The position numbers and the translations under genes are program-made. The notes under the pieces were generated by a model. That model worked only from the letters and a program-made list of their open reading frames with translations, was not told the origin of the DNA and made no database searches. Shown here piece by piece: positions 15,628 to 24,541 of a stretch of DNA of 64,000 nucleotides (position 1 is its first letter; every line of letters begins with the position of its first letter). The stretch is from CALESS01 sp041741455 (GTDB lineage Bacteria > Chloroflexota > Anaerolineae > Anaerolineales > Anaerolineaceae), in assembly GCA_041741455.1 (NCBI GenBank), contig JBGSJZ010000111.1:1-64000 (forward strand). Reading direction: 5' to 3'.

Positions 15628-17337
15628 TTAATTCAGAATGGTAGGCAGGTATATTTTGAGCTCACTCGCTGTAGTCAAAGTGAAGTTCTCTACTAGCAGA
15701 CTGTCCAGTGTGATTTGCCGCTCCAGGGTTTGATACCCAACTGCCTCCACCTGCAGGGTGTAAGTCCCCGGGCAGAGGGAGACTTCATATGCACCAGTTA
15801 AAGGATCACTCAGAACCTCTCCCACACTGCCTAATACGCGAATGACCCCAGAAACTGGCGCACCTGTGGTTTGGTCAATCAGCACTCCGGAAATCGCGGT
15901 TGGCTGCAATTCAAAATTCTGTACTACCGCTCCTTCTGCAGGAACTGTGATGGTTGCTGTTTCCAGTAAATGGCATGCTGACCCGGCCATCAGATGATAT
16001 TCACCCGGCAGCAATGGTCGGTGATAATCGCCAGCATCTGCATCTGTGCGTTGTGTCCGGTTGTTTTCTTCAATGGTAATTTGCGCATCCAGGGGTAGAC
16101 CGCTTTTTTCATCAGTCACCAACCCGGTGACACCGGTCAATGCCTGTTCCATCCAGACCAGCATGGCTTCTCGGTTGTCATTCAAAAAGTCATTCATCAA
16201 AGAGAAGTTTGGAGCCTTGACATCGCTGACCTCGATTGTGACATGCAACTCATCCCGCCAGTTGTAAGCCCAATCCTGCATCCCTCCTCTGACGGTGTAC
16301 CATTCCCATCCAACCGTTACACCGTTGGTAAAATCCCCATGAAGTATTGCAGGATTGAGGTTTGCATATCCGACACTTAGGTCATAGAACAGGTCATTAT
16401 CAGGTGCATCATAGGGCTGATTTAGTGGCTTACTATCCCAGGGATAATTGACCACCAGTTCTCCACCATGATAATTGATGCCAAGGCTGAAACGGTTAGC
16501 ATAACCGAGTTGCATAAATGCAATATTTTCAGGTTCATTCCCTGCAATGGTATCGACTGGGTTGGTCACTGGGTCAGGGAAAATCCGGTTTAAATCCTCG
16601 CCATGGGCATTATAGCGAGAGGTGGCGACATACCCATCTGGGTTGTGGATCGGGCACAACCAGGTTTCCAGGTTATCCACAAGCCCGGTCAGGCGGGTAT
16701 CTGAACCATAACCGTTGACCAGCAGTTCAGCCAGGCGGGAGATTAGCTCAATGCCCGTGGTCTCATCACCGTGAATGGCAGCAGAGAATTTTACTTCTGG
16801 TTCGTTTTCCTGCAGATCTGGATGATCCGTGACTTTCAGACACCAGATCACCCGACCTTGCACGCTGGTGCCAATATTCATCATTCGAACGATTTCCGGG
16901 TGGGCATCCGCTAGTGCTTGCCAGCGGTCAACATAAGTTTCGTACGAAGGCCAACTACCCGGTTGATTCGACCCCGGAGCGTACAGGCTGGCCGCCACCC
17001 GGCTTTCATTCACAATTGGGGTGGCAGTCAGCCCGGCGTTTTGCAGCAAACTGGCTTCTGCAGGGTTGATGTATGCCACCACCCGCAGCGGCATAAACTC
17101 TTCAGTGGTAGTCGGCATTTTTTGTGCCGGGTCGAGCGGTTGGACGGTATCTACATCATACAGGTTTTCCAACAGGAATTGATAATCATCCCGGTTCTCA
17201 ACCATAAGTTCCGCTGGGTAACGATCTGAAAATGGATCCGGTTGAGGGGTTGGAGATCCAGGTTCTGCCGGCCGCCAGTGACCGGTCAACAGGCTAACAG
17301 CCAACAATATAGAGAAAATGGTTCGAGTCAAGTCCAT
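15628..17337 (-). CDS. Secreted M14 zinc carboxypeptidase with carboxypeptidase-regulatory-like domains
   Basis: A 569-residue exported peptidase. A signal peptide occupies about residues 1-25. The zinc carboxypeptidase domain spans about 120-420, with ligands in HGDETTG and the third histidine in INYHGGELVVN, and the catalytic glutamate in HVTIEVSD. Two carboxypeptidase-regulatory-like beta domains follow (about 425-490 and 490-560: GLVTDEKSGLPLDAQI, GVLIDQTTGAPVSGVI). This is the carboxypeptidase D/E-like layout seen in many bacterial secreted enzymes, trimming C-terminal residues from peptides outside the cell. It is last in a four-gene operon, 20 bases after the PAP2 gene. No clear ribosome binding site. 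Confidence 0.85.
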   Translation of the reverse strand: MDLTRTIFSILLAVSLLTGHWRPAEPGSPTPQPDPFSDRYPAELMVENRDDYQFLLENLYDVDTVQPLDPAQKMPTTTEEFMPLRVVAYINPAEASLLQNAGLTATPIVNESRVAASLYAPGSNQPGSWPSYETYVDRWQALADAHPEIVRMMNIGTSVQGRVIWCLKVTDHPDLQENEPEVKFSAAIHGDETTGIELISRLAELLVNGYGSDTRLTGLVDNLETWLCPIHNPDGYVATSRYNAHGEDLNRIFPDPVTNPVDTIAGNEPENIAFMQLGYANRFSLGINYHGGELVVNYPWDSKPLNQPYDAPDNDLFYDLSVGYANLNPAILHGDFTNGVTVGWEWYTVRGGMQDWAYNWRDELHVTIEVSDVKAPNFSLMNDFLNDNREAMLVWMEQALTGVTGLVTDEKSGLPLDAQITIEENNRTQRTDADAGDYHRPLLPGEYHLMAGSACHLLETATITVPAEGAVVQNFELQPTAISGVLIDQTTGAPVSGVIRVLGSVGEVLSDPLTGAYEVSLCPGTYTLQVEAVGYQTLERQITLDSLLVENFTLTTASELKIYLPTILN

Positions 17338-17357
17338 GAAGCAAGTCTACACCAATT

Positions 17358-17999
17358 TTACGGAACAATCTGTTTTTTTCTTCCAGATTTTTGTTTTTCC
17401 CACCATCGATCGATCCCAATTCCAATGATATAAGCTAACCCGGCCAGGAAAGCACCACTGACCACATCCAGCAGGTAATGCTGCTTGGTAAACAGGGTGG
17501 AAAGGCAAATAGCCAGGACCAAACCAAGCAGGAGCCAGCGCCATTTAGGCTTCCATTGGCTCCATAACAATCCGATTAACACCGTCAGATACACATGTGA
17601 ACTTGGCAAGGCATTGTAAGGCTGATCATTAGCATACACCCAGCGCAGCCAGTCGCTGCCCAGACCCTGGCTGGTGATTTCCGGCCGGATTACATAAGTT
17701 GGGTAGAGCCAATATGTCATCACTCCCACCAAAATAGCAAAAAAAGCAGTGATCACGCTGACACGATACATCCGATCATCCATTTTTATTGTGCTCCAGA
17801 TCAGTGCTAAAATCCAGAGTGGAAGAGCAGCCAGGTAAATGAAAACCCAATCCGGTTGAACCGAAATCCTGCCATCCACGGGCAAGGCAGGTGCAATCCC
17901 CCCACTCAAGGTTCGGTTTAAAGGCAGGTAGATTAATTGGAGACCAGCAACCAGGCTGAGAGGGATCAGTCGCAAGATTAATCGCTTATATACTGGCAT
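17358..17999 (-). CDS. PAP2-superfamily membrane phosphatase
   Basis: A 213-residue membrane protein with about six hydrophobic helices. The phosphatase motifs are ALPSSHVYL (motif 2) and KQHYLLDVVSG (motif 3, His and Asp of the charge relay); the N-terminal KXXXXXXRP motif is not obvious, as in the PAP2_3/Aur1-like branch. Likely substrates are lipid phosphates such as phosphatidic acid or undecaprenyl diphosphate, or inositol-type head groups; the sequence does not decide. The start at 17999 is chosen because upstream in-frame codons would overlap the previous gene; an AGG lies just ahead of it. Third gene of the operon. Confidence 0.8.
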   Translation of the reverse strand: MPVYKRLILRLIPLSLVAGLQLIYLPLNRTLSGGIAPALPVDGRISVQPDWVFIYLAALPLWILALIWSTIKMDDRMYRVSVITAFFAILVGVMTYWLYPTYVIRPEITSQGLGSDWLRWVYANDQPYNALPSSHVYLTVLIGLLWSQWKPKWRWLLLGLVLAICLSTLFTKQHYLLDVVSGAFLAGLAYIIGIGIDRWWEKQKSGRKKQIVP

Positions 18000-18006
18000 G
18001 TACCTA

Positions 18007-18375
18007 TTATATGACCGATGCCCGTTCCATGTACACAAACCAGTGTCCCTTGCGGTCATCGGCTGCCTGCGGCGCCCGGTCGTAATAAACCTCAAACACT
18101 TGTCCGGTCTGGACGATCACCCGAAAAAAGAATCTCCCCACCCCCCAAGATCCTTTGACCAGCGATCGTTCGGCATGTTCGGAGCTCATGTTGCGCGCCA
18201 TACGTCCCCTGCGACGGTTATCCCTCCATTCTGCTAAAAGCTCTACCACACGGTACTCGTCCCCATTCCAGATAAAGCCATCCGGGCAATCCGGCTCTTT
18301 TTCCAGGACAGGTGGCTGATCATAAATGACTTGGATTGGCTCATCCAGGAAATGCAGAGGTTCTCCGGCAAGCAT
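18007..18375 (-). CDS. DUF6504-like small protein
   Basis: A 122-residue soluble protein. The body, with EPIQVIYDQPPVLEKEPDCP followed by FIWNGDEYRVVELLAEW, VGRFFFRVIVQTGQVFEVYYDRAP and HWFVYMERASVI, resembles the DUF6504 family often found next to DNA-repair genes such as lesion-bypass polymerases and related proteins. The start overlaps the stop of the radical SAM gene by one base (TGATG), so translation is coupled. The domain's function is unknown; its place after a repair-type radical SAM gene is consistent with a DNA-repair role, which is inference. Confidence 0.7.
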   Translation of the reverse strand: MLAGEPLHFLDEPIQVIYDQPPVLEKEPDCPDGFIWNGDEYRVVELLAEWRDNRRRGRMARNMSSEHAERSLVKGSWGVGRFFFRVIVQTGQVFEVYYDRAPQAADDRKGHWFVYMERASVI

Positions 18376-19562
18376 CAGAACAACCTTGGCTGGTTGGGGA
18401 AGGACCGGCCATTGAGCAGAATGAAAGGCGCTACCCGGCCAATGGATAAGCCCAACCGGCGCAGGTCCTCCGGGCGGGTCAATCGTCCCTGCCGGCGGGC
18501 AGAGATGATCTCTCGTGCCGTGTGGGGGCCAATCCCCGGTACGCGCAGCAATTGCTGATAACCAGCCCGATTCAATTCTACCGGTTGCTCGTTCAAGTTT
18601 TGCTGGGACCAAAGTAATTTGGGATCCACCTCGAGTGGCAGAAAGCCATCCATTAGTGGGATTTCATTCAGTGAAAAGCCATAATCCCGTAACAGGAAGG
18701 ATGCCTGGTACAGGCGGTTCTGCCGCCAGGGATTGACCGCCGGGGCATTCTCTAACGGTGTGCCAATCACAGGTTTGAATCCACTGTAATACACCCGCGT
18801 CAGCCCGACTCGATGGATCAGATAATCGCTGGCTTTCAGTAACTCCCCATCTGTCTCACCGACTGCGCCGACGACAAACTGGGTGGTGCTGCTCGGCCAG
18901 CGGGCATTCCAACCTTGCCAGGCCGGCTGATTGTGGCGAATTTGTTCCACCCAGCGCAGCGGCGCTAATAACTCATCCAGCAGTACCTTTTGCGGTGCCA
19001 ATCTAGACAGGGTTTCAGTGGTTGGCGCTTCCAGGTTGACCGAAACACGATCCGCGAGGCGCATTGCCTGCTCAACCTGGGCTTGCTCCGAGCCAGGCAT
19101 CACCTTCAAGTGTAAATAACCTCGGAAAAGATAACGTTTGCGCAGAATCTCAGCTGCTGCCAGCAGGCGGTCCTGGGTGGCAATGCCACCACCGGCCACT
19201 CCGGAAGACAGGAACAATCCCTCCACCATCCCAGCTTGGAAGAGCATCATGAAGGATTTTGCCAACTCATCCGGTTTTAGCGTCTCGCGCCGGAATTCTC
19301 TCCCAGCCCGAAAGGGACAGTAGCTGCAGTTGCGTTCACAGGCGCTGGTCAGTAGGGTTTTGAGCAGCTTTATTTTCTGACCATTCGGAAGGCAAGCTTT
19401 ATAGACTGGCATGTCCTTCGGACACGCCCTTTCATCCGACGCGCCCTGTCCTGCTTCAAAGGCGTGGGCTTCTACCGGCGGCAGCGGACTCTCCACATCC
19501 GGTTCCACATCCATCTCTGCTGAGAGGATATTCAAGCGATTTAACAAATCCAACTGTTCCAT
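18375..19562 (-). CDS. Radical SAM protein, putative DNA modification/repair (TIGR03916-like)
   Basis: A 395-residue radical SAM enzyme. The iron-sulfur ligands form C75-x3-C79-x2-C82 (CERNCSYCPF), followed by the family's PFRAGREFRR. The C-terminus from about residue 340 holds a helix-hairpin-helix DNA-binding motif (RVPGIGPHTAREIISARRQG). This layout matches the putative DNA modification/repair radical SAM proteins (TIGR03916) usually coded beside a partner uracil-DNA-glycosylase-like protein; no such partner is adjacent here. First gene of a four-gene operon. Its promoter is consensus-like and leaderless, with an operator-like site in the spacer. The reaction is not known for the family. 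Confidence 0.85.
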   Translation of the reverse strand: MEQLDLLNRLNILSAEMDVEPDVESPLPPVEAHAFEAGQGASDERACPKDMPVYKACLPNGQKIKLLKTLLTSACERNCSYCPFRAGREFRRETLKPDELAKSFMMLFQAGMVEGLFLSSGVAGGGIATQDRLLAAAEILRKRYLFRGYLHLKVMPGSEQAQVEQAMRLADRVSVNLEAPTTETLSRLAPQKVLLDELLAPLRWVEQIRHNQPAWQGWNARWPSSTTQFVVGAVGETDGELLKASDYLIHRVGLTRVYYSGFKPVIGTPLENAPAVNPWRQNRLYQASFLLRDYGFSLNEIPLMDGFLPLEVDPKLLWSQQNLNEQPVELNRAGYQQLLRVPGIGPHTAREIISARRQGRLTRPEDLRRLGLSIGRVAPFILLNGRSFPNQPRLF

Positions 19563-19569
19563 CCACTAC

Positions 19570-19598
19570 ATGATAGAACAAATATTCACGTTTGTCAA
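19570..19598 (-). promoter_or_regulatory. Promoter of the radical SAM operon, leaderless
   Basis: On the minus strand: TTGACA (19598-19593), exactly 17 bases, TATCAT (19575-19570), then seven bases to the ATG at 19562. The predicted transcription start coincides with the start codon and there is no ribosome binding site. This is the strongest leaderless case in the window. Confidence 0.8.
19576..19587. promoter_or_regulatory. Operator candidate in the radical SAM promoter spacer
   Basis: Minus-strand GAATATTTGTTC fills the spacer next to the -10. It differs by one base from the GAAC-N4-GTTC form of many LexA (SOS) boxes read as GAAC-AAAT-ATTC. The same 12 bases recur at 29619-29630. Confidence 0.4.
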
Positions 19599-19699
19599 TG
19601 AGGATTCCTGCAATAATTTCTTGAGCCAGGATTTCCTTGGAATGAATGATCCCGCACGAAAAAGGTTATAATTTCTAGATCCCCTCCCAGGAAGGTAGT

Positions 19700-20818
19700 A
19701 TGTTTCAAACATCTGTTTTCGATCAAATTACTGAACCCAGCCTGGTGTTGGATGCGTTCAAAACCCGGCGAAACATTTGGAAAATGACACAAAAAGTCCG
19801 GAATGCCGGCGTCCGCTTTCGCCCACACTTCAAAACCCACCAATCGGCTCAAATCGGCGATTGGTTCCGCCAGGAAGGTGTCACCTGCATCACAGTTTCA
19901 TCACTGGAAATGGCGCAATATTTCGCCACCCATGGTTGGCAGGATATTACCATCGCCTTTTCAGTAAACTTACGTCAGATCCCAGCCCTGGATGCGCTGG
20001 CCGGACAAATCAAACTTGGTTTACTGGTTGAAAGCCGGGAATCCGTACTAGCATTGGCAAAGGGACTGCACCACTCGGTGGATGTTTGGATCAAGATCGA
20101 TACCGGCGCCCATCGCACCGGCCTGCCTTGGGATCAACCCGCCCGCATTCTTCCGGTGCTAGAACAAATAACTTCCAACCCCGGATTAAATTTGAAAGGA
20201 TTCCTCACCCATTCCGGAAACACCTACGGTGGAGTGGGAAAGGAGCGGATCCAGGCCAATTTTCGGGACGGAGTCGATTATTTGAACAACCTGCGCAGCC
20301 TATTTGCCAGCCAGGGGTTTGAAGGGTTGGAGATATCGGTCGGGGATACACCAGGATGCACGCTGTGTCCAGATTTCAGTGCAATCAATGAGGTTCGCCC
20401 TGGTAATTTTGTTTTTTATGATGCCATGCAGGCTGAATGGGGAGTTTGTGACTGGCACGATGTCGCTGTGGTAGCAGCCTGCCCGGTTGTGGCCAAACAC
20501 CCGGAGCGCAATACCCTCGTCCTTTATGGCGGGGCAATCCACCTGAGTAAAGATTTCTACGAAATAGATGGTGAACGCTGTTATGGCCGGATCGGTTTAC
20601 CAGATGACAATGGCTGGAGCGATCCGTTGGATGGCGCCCGACTAATCAACCTTTCACAGGAGCATGGCATTGCCAGGGTGAAACCAGAGCACCTAGAACA
20701 GATCCAGATTGGCGACCTGGTGTGTATTTATCCAGCCCACTCTTGCCTGTCTGTCAGCGCCCTGGGGCGCTATATCAACCTGAGTGGAGAATTGATTACC
20801 ACCTTTGGCCGGAGCTAA
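19700..20818 (+). CDS. D-threonine aldolase / D-serine dehydratase-like PLP enzyme
   Basis: A 372-residue fold-type III PLP enzyme with an alanine-racemase-like N-terminal barrel and a D-serine dehydratase-like C-terminal domain. The PLP lysine is Lys-45 in RFRPHFKTHQS. The metal pair of the family, His-347 and Cys-349, is present in PAHSCLS. The family contains D-threonine aldolase (to glycine and acetaldehyde) and eukaryotic-type D-serine dehydratase (to pyruvate and ammonia); sequence alone does not decide between them. The start follows GGAAGG; a TATAAT lies at 19667-19672. It is monocistronic and ends at a shared terminator. Confidence 0.82.
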   Translation: MFQTSVFDQITEPSLVLDAFKTRRNIWKMTQKVRNAGVRFRPHFKTHQSAQIGDWFRQEGVTCITVSSLEMAQYFATHGWQDITIAFSVNLRQIPALDALAGQIKLGLLVESRESVLALAKGLHHSVDVWIKIDTGAHRTGLPWDQPARILPVLEQITSNPGLNLKGFLTHSGNTYGGVGKERIQANFRDGVDYLNNLRSLFASQGFEGLEISVGDTPGCTLCPDFSAINEVRPGNFVFYDAMQAEWGVCDWHDVAVVAACPVVAKHPERNTLVLYGGAIHLSKDFYEIDGERCYGRIGLPDDNGWSDPLDGARLINLSQEHGIARVKPEHLEQIQIGDLVCIYPAHSCLSVSALGRYINLSGELITTFGRS

Positions 20819-20842
20819 AAACGCAGCATGCATTCAATCAGC

Positions 20843-20879
20843 AAAACACCCGCAGTGGGTATTTCACTGCGGATGTTTT
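20843..20879. terminator. Bidirectional terminator
   Basis: A 15-bp stem with one mismatch (20843-20857 with 20865-20879) between convergent genes. The arms start with AAAA and end with TTTT, so both strands have a T-run. Confidence 0.78.
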
Positions 20880-20903
20880 AACGTGAATTGATAATCTGCA
20901 GTT

Positions 20904-23900
20904 CTATGGCAGACGGAAATACACCACCCGGTTGGCACCGGCGTCACTGACCCAGACTCCACCCTCGGCATCGATGGCCAGACCCATCGGCAGCGAGAAG
21001 CCTTCAGCATCCAGGTTATAGTCGCCCCAACCATACAGGAAGATGCCTTGAGAGTCAAACACCAGCACCCGGATGCCCTCGGGGTCAGTCACATATACAT
21101 TCCCGTTCTTGTCTACAGCAACAAAGGGTTTATTCTCCAGGGACTGGCTGAACCAACCGGAAATTTCCCAACTTGCAGTTGGGTAGAAGTAAATACCGCT
21201 GGCGTCCGGTGTGAAGACCTGCACCCGTTGATTCCAAGTGTCTGCGATCATCACCTGCCCCTGCGTATTGATGGCGATGCCAACTGGTTCATCAAACTGG
21301 CCGGAATCCATACCCACCGAACCGAACTGGCTGACATAATTACCCTCCGAGTCAAAAATCAAGACCCGTTTATTGCCGGTATCCGTCACAAACAACCGGT
21401 CGCTGGCATCCACTGCCAGACCACGCGGTCCCCACATGCCTACATTTGAATCCGCTTGCCCAAAATCGCCCCACATCTTGATGAACTGACCATCAGCGGT
21501 AAATTTCTGGATGCGGTGATTCCAGGTATCCGCCACATACACGTTACTCTTAGAATCCACAGCAACCGACCAGGGTTCATTGAAGGTTCCGCCCGGCGCC
21601 TCTCCTGTTGCCACATCCATAAAAGTACCCCAGACATGCAGCACTTCCCCAGTTGTAGTTAGGTGCTGGATGCGATGATTACGGGAATCTGCAACATACA
21701 GTGTGCCATCAGGTGCCAGGGCGATCCCACGTGGCGCTTGGAAAAGACCAACATCCATACCCGTGCCACCCATCATGATTTCTGGCACAATATTCTTGAT
21801 CGATTCCAAATATGGATCGGTTTGGACCTCCTGCTCGATAACCGGGCTAGATCCGTAATTCCAGATCTGGGCGACAATATCTTTCCGAATGTAGAACCGT
21901 ATCTTTACTGCCGGGCTCCAGGTGGTCAAAGTCAGGCTGGTGTTGCCGGTGACTTCAGAATAGAGTTTGTAATCCCGGTTCAGCCAGATCTGATACAACG
22001 CCTCACGCATCTTGGGATCACGAAGCGCATTCCAGATGCGCTCCCAGGTTAGGTCCCAGTAATCCTGCATGGGCCACCACATCCGCATGTATTCATAGGA
22101 AACATAATCATTGCGGACGATCGTTTCCATTCGTGCAAAGTTAGCCTCATCCACAATAATTAACGGGTAATTGGTCAGCTCCCGAGTCGGGTTATCGGCA
22201 AACCAACGTTTGTTCGGATACTCACGGAAATACCACCAGTACGGATAAAGCGCATCCCCCACATAGGCCACCATCACATCTTTCCCCTTGGTGGTTCGCC
22301 GGGATATTTCCTCCACTTGTTCAAGGATATCCTTAGGGCCTCGTGCTGAATGAGCGTACACCACAAACTCGGTTGCATCGTCGTAATTGATGTAAGAAGC
22401 TGTGAACGCAGTACGGGCAGTTAACACTGCTAGAAAGCCAAATACAACAAGTGTGGTTAGTTGAGCTATTTGTCTACCTGGCCAGTTCGTTAATAAACGT
22501 CTCACTCCCCAGCCAGAAATCAGAAATCCTGCTAACGCAAGCACAAAAGTACTGGTGACACGCAGTTGATCCAGTTCCGTCCCCTGGAAAGGCGGATTGC
22601 CACCCAGCAAGACCCCAACCATCGAAGAAAAACTGCTCACTACCACAGGCAGCAACAGCAAAGCAACCAGACCCCGCACCGAAACAACTTGCTTCCATGG
22701 GATCAAATCCACCAGATACCCCAACCCCCAACCTGCTGCCAGCAAAAAACCAACCGCAATGTGCGTTGTCAACCAGGGCATTCTCTCCCCAGCCAGGCTG
22801 AAAGCCACCGTGCTGGTTACCGCCCAGAATAACAAAAACGCCAGCACCGGAACTGGTTGAACTGGACGCAGCTTTGGGTCGTCTGGAAGTGTGGCAGCCA
22901 GGTCCTCTGGTGTGAACCCCAATACTTGCGCTATTTGACTGGGCTGGGCTGGTTTTTCTTCATCCTCCGAATTGCCTTCTCCAGAAAGGTTTGCAACTGC
23001 CTCTTCAGATTGAACTGCTTCTTCCACTTGAGCAGCCCCCTCAACCGGTGATTGAAACGCCGGGTTCTGCCCGCCGCGTGTAATGAATTTACGGTAGCGC
23101 ACGCCAAAATAAAGTGCCACTGCCGCACCCAGCACCGCCAGATATTCATATATTGGTAAATGCACCACTAAATAATAATAAAGTGGTTGGGTTCCCCGAT
23201 TGACTGCTTGTTGTGCCATCCAGTATCCAAGCGCTCCGACCAGACCCATAAAAAAGCCAAATCCATTGGTGAAAAATGAAGTGTAGAAAACCGTGAAGAT
23301 TGCGTAAAAAATTGCAAATAACACAGGGTAAAACCGCGGTTTCCACCACAATCCAATTAGAAGTGAAAGAATGGTCAGGATTCCAACAAAGAATCCGGTC
23401 CGGGTAATTCCAATGGACGTGTAATCCAACGGATCCCAGCCGAGTAATTTAACTGGAATGGGCGCCAGCAGCGGCAAAATTAATGCTCCTGTCAAGACAA
23501 TTAGGTCAAATGAGCGTTGGGTACGGATCTGTCGCCAGCCTGTCCCCCGCACCAGCATCACCAGGGCAAAGATTCCAAAGAACACTGCCAATAGCAGCCC
23601 AATCAGTTCACCGCCGGTTTGGACCGACATGGGTTGAGGAATTGCCACCTCTGCTGTTTGGGTCGCATCTGGATTGACCTTATTGAGCGCAGCATTCCAG
23701 ACGGCAAATCCCAGGGTTATCAGCAACATACCAATGGTCAGGAACGTCAATAAAGTGAATCGCGAATGTTGTCCGTCCCTTCTCCATTTTAAATGCTGCA
23801 CACCTTCTACCATTATTACCAGCAGAAACAGCAATAATTGAGCTGTGAAGATATACGCCGTCGCCTTATCTGTAAAATCCAGCGCGGTGGCAATCACAAA

Positions 23901-24437
23901 CAAAATTATTGAGAATCGGTCTCCCTTTTCCAGGTAACGCAAAACAGCATAAATTGTAAGTAAAACCAGCAAAACTCCAATTACTTCATTGCGGGTGTAG
24001 CGGCTATAATACAACATGTAAGGTGAAATAAGGAAAAGTAGCCCGCCAATCACCGCTCCCGCTTTGCCCAGGTAACGCCGAAAGGCAAAAGATACAAAAC
24101 CAATGGCTGCAATACCGGCCAGGGCATACGGCACCCGGGAGCTGAAATCATTATCACCCAGCAGAAAATAGGACAGGGCGATCAGATGAAATTGAAAAGG
24201 GCCATGAGTGAAAGGGTCATATTTATATAAATCGGACCCGGTATAATAGTTATAGGCTGGAATAACGTGATTGATCTCGTCATGGCTCATCACACGCAAA
24301 CCCAGATCATAAAATCGGCTGATCACTGCCAAGAGTAAAATAATGATAGAAATGGCAGTGGCAATACTGATCTTGGGTGCAAGTGAAGAAAGCGGTCGGT
24401 CAAGCCAGGATTGGGGATTGTTCGGTTGTGAGTCCAT
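20904..24437 (-). CDS. GT-C glycosyltransferase-like membrane protein fused to NHL propeller (TIGR03663-like)
   Basis: A 1177-residue protein. The first ~700 residues contain some 15 hydrophobic helices and resemble the GT39/PMT-type GT-C fold described as TIGR03663: the early acidic motif VMSHDEINH near residue 50 would lie in the first periplasmic loop and bind a polyprenyl-phosphate sugar and metal. A charged cytoplasmic-type insertion (about 450-500, many Glu) interrupts the helices. A soluble region of about 130 residues leads to a C-terminal six-bladed NHL beta-propeller (about 840-1177) with repeated units such as PRGIALAPDGTLYVADSRNH and PWSVAVDSKSNVYVADTWNH. The propeller probably faces outward and may bind a substrate protein or polymer. 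Divergent from the MFS gene. Confidence 0.82.
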   Translation of the reverse strand: MDSQPNNPQSWLDRPLSSLAPKISIATAISIIILLLAVISRFYDLGLRVMSHDEINHVIPAYNYYTGSDLYKYDPFTHGPFQFHLIALSYFLLGDNDFSSRVPYALAGIAAIGFVSFAFRRYLGKAGAVIGGLLFLISPYMLYYSRYTRNEVIGVLLVLLTIYAVLRYLEKGDRFSIILFVIATALDFTDKATAYIFTAQLLLFLLVIMVEGVQHLKWRRDGQHSRFTLLTFLTIGMLLITLGFAVWNAALNKVNPDATQTAEVAIPQPMSVQTGGELIGLLLAVFFGIFALVMLVRGTGWRQIRTQRSFDLIVLTGALILPLLAPIPVKLLGWDPLDYTSIGITRTGFFVGILTILSLLIGLWWKPRFYPVLFAIFYAIFTVFYTSFFTNGFGFFMGLVGALGYWMAQQAVNRGTQPLYYYLVVHLPIYEYLAVLGAAVALYFGVRYRKFITRGGQNPAFQSPVEGAAQVEEAVQSEEAVANLSGEGNSEDEEKPAQPSQIAQVLGFTPEDLAATLPDDPKLRPVQPVPVLAFLLFWAVTSTVAFSLAGERMPWLTTHIAVGFLLAAGWGLGYLVDLIPWKQVVSVRGLVALLLLPVVVSSFSSMVGVLLGGNPPFQGTELDQLRVTSTFVLALAGFLISGWGVRRLLTNWPGRQIAQLTTLVVFGFLAVLTARTAFTASYINYDDATEFVVYAHSARGPKDILEQVEEISRRTTKGKDVMVAYVGDALYPYWWYFREYPNKRWFADNPTRELTNYPLIIVDEANFARMETIVRNDYVSYEYMRMWWPMQDYWDLTWERIWNALRDPKMREALYQIWLNRDYKLYSEVTGNTSLTLTTWSPAVKIRFYIRKDIVAQIWNYGSSPVIEQEVQTDPYLESIKNIVPEIMMGGTGMDVGLFQAPRGIALAPDGTLYVADSRNHRIQHLTTTGEVLHVWGTFMDVATGEAPGGTFNEPWSVAVDSKSNVYVADTWNHRIQKFTADGQFIKMWGDFGQADSNVGMWGPRGLAVDASDRLFVTDTGNKRVLIFDSEGNYVSQFGSVGMDSGQFDEPVGIAINTQGQVMIADTWNQRVQVFTPDASGIYFYPTASWEISGWFSQSLENKPFVAVDKNGNVYVTDPEGIRVLVFDSQGIFLYGWGDYNLDAEGFSLPMGLAIDAEGGVWVSDAGANRVVYFRLP

Positions 24438-24541
24438 ATTCTGTTATGTTGAGAGATTCTCCAGCATGGGATTTTGGTTAAAATCACTATACTTGAAAGT
24501 TGAAATTCTGACAAGGGAAAGTTAGGCCCAAGGATGCCCAC

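Noticed and set aside
18376..18612. Longer N-terminus for the DUF6504-like protein
   Set aside because: It would lie entirely inside the radical SAM gene in another frame; the ATG overlapping that stop gives the compact, family-like protein.
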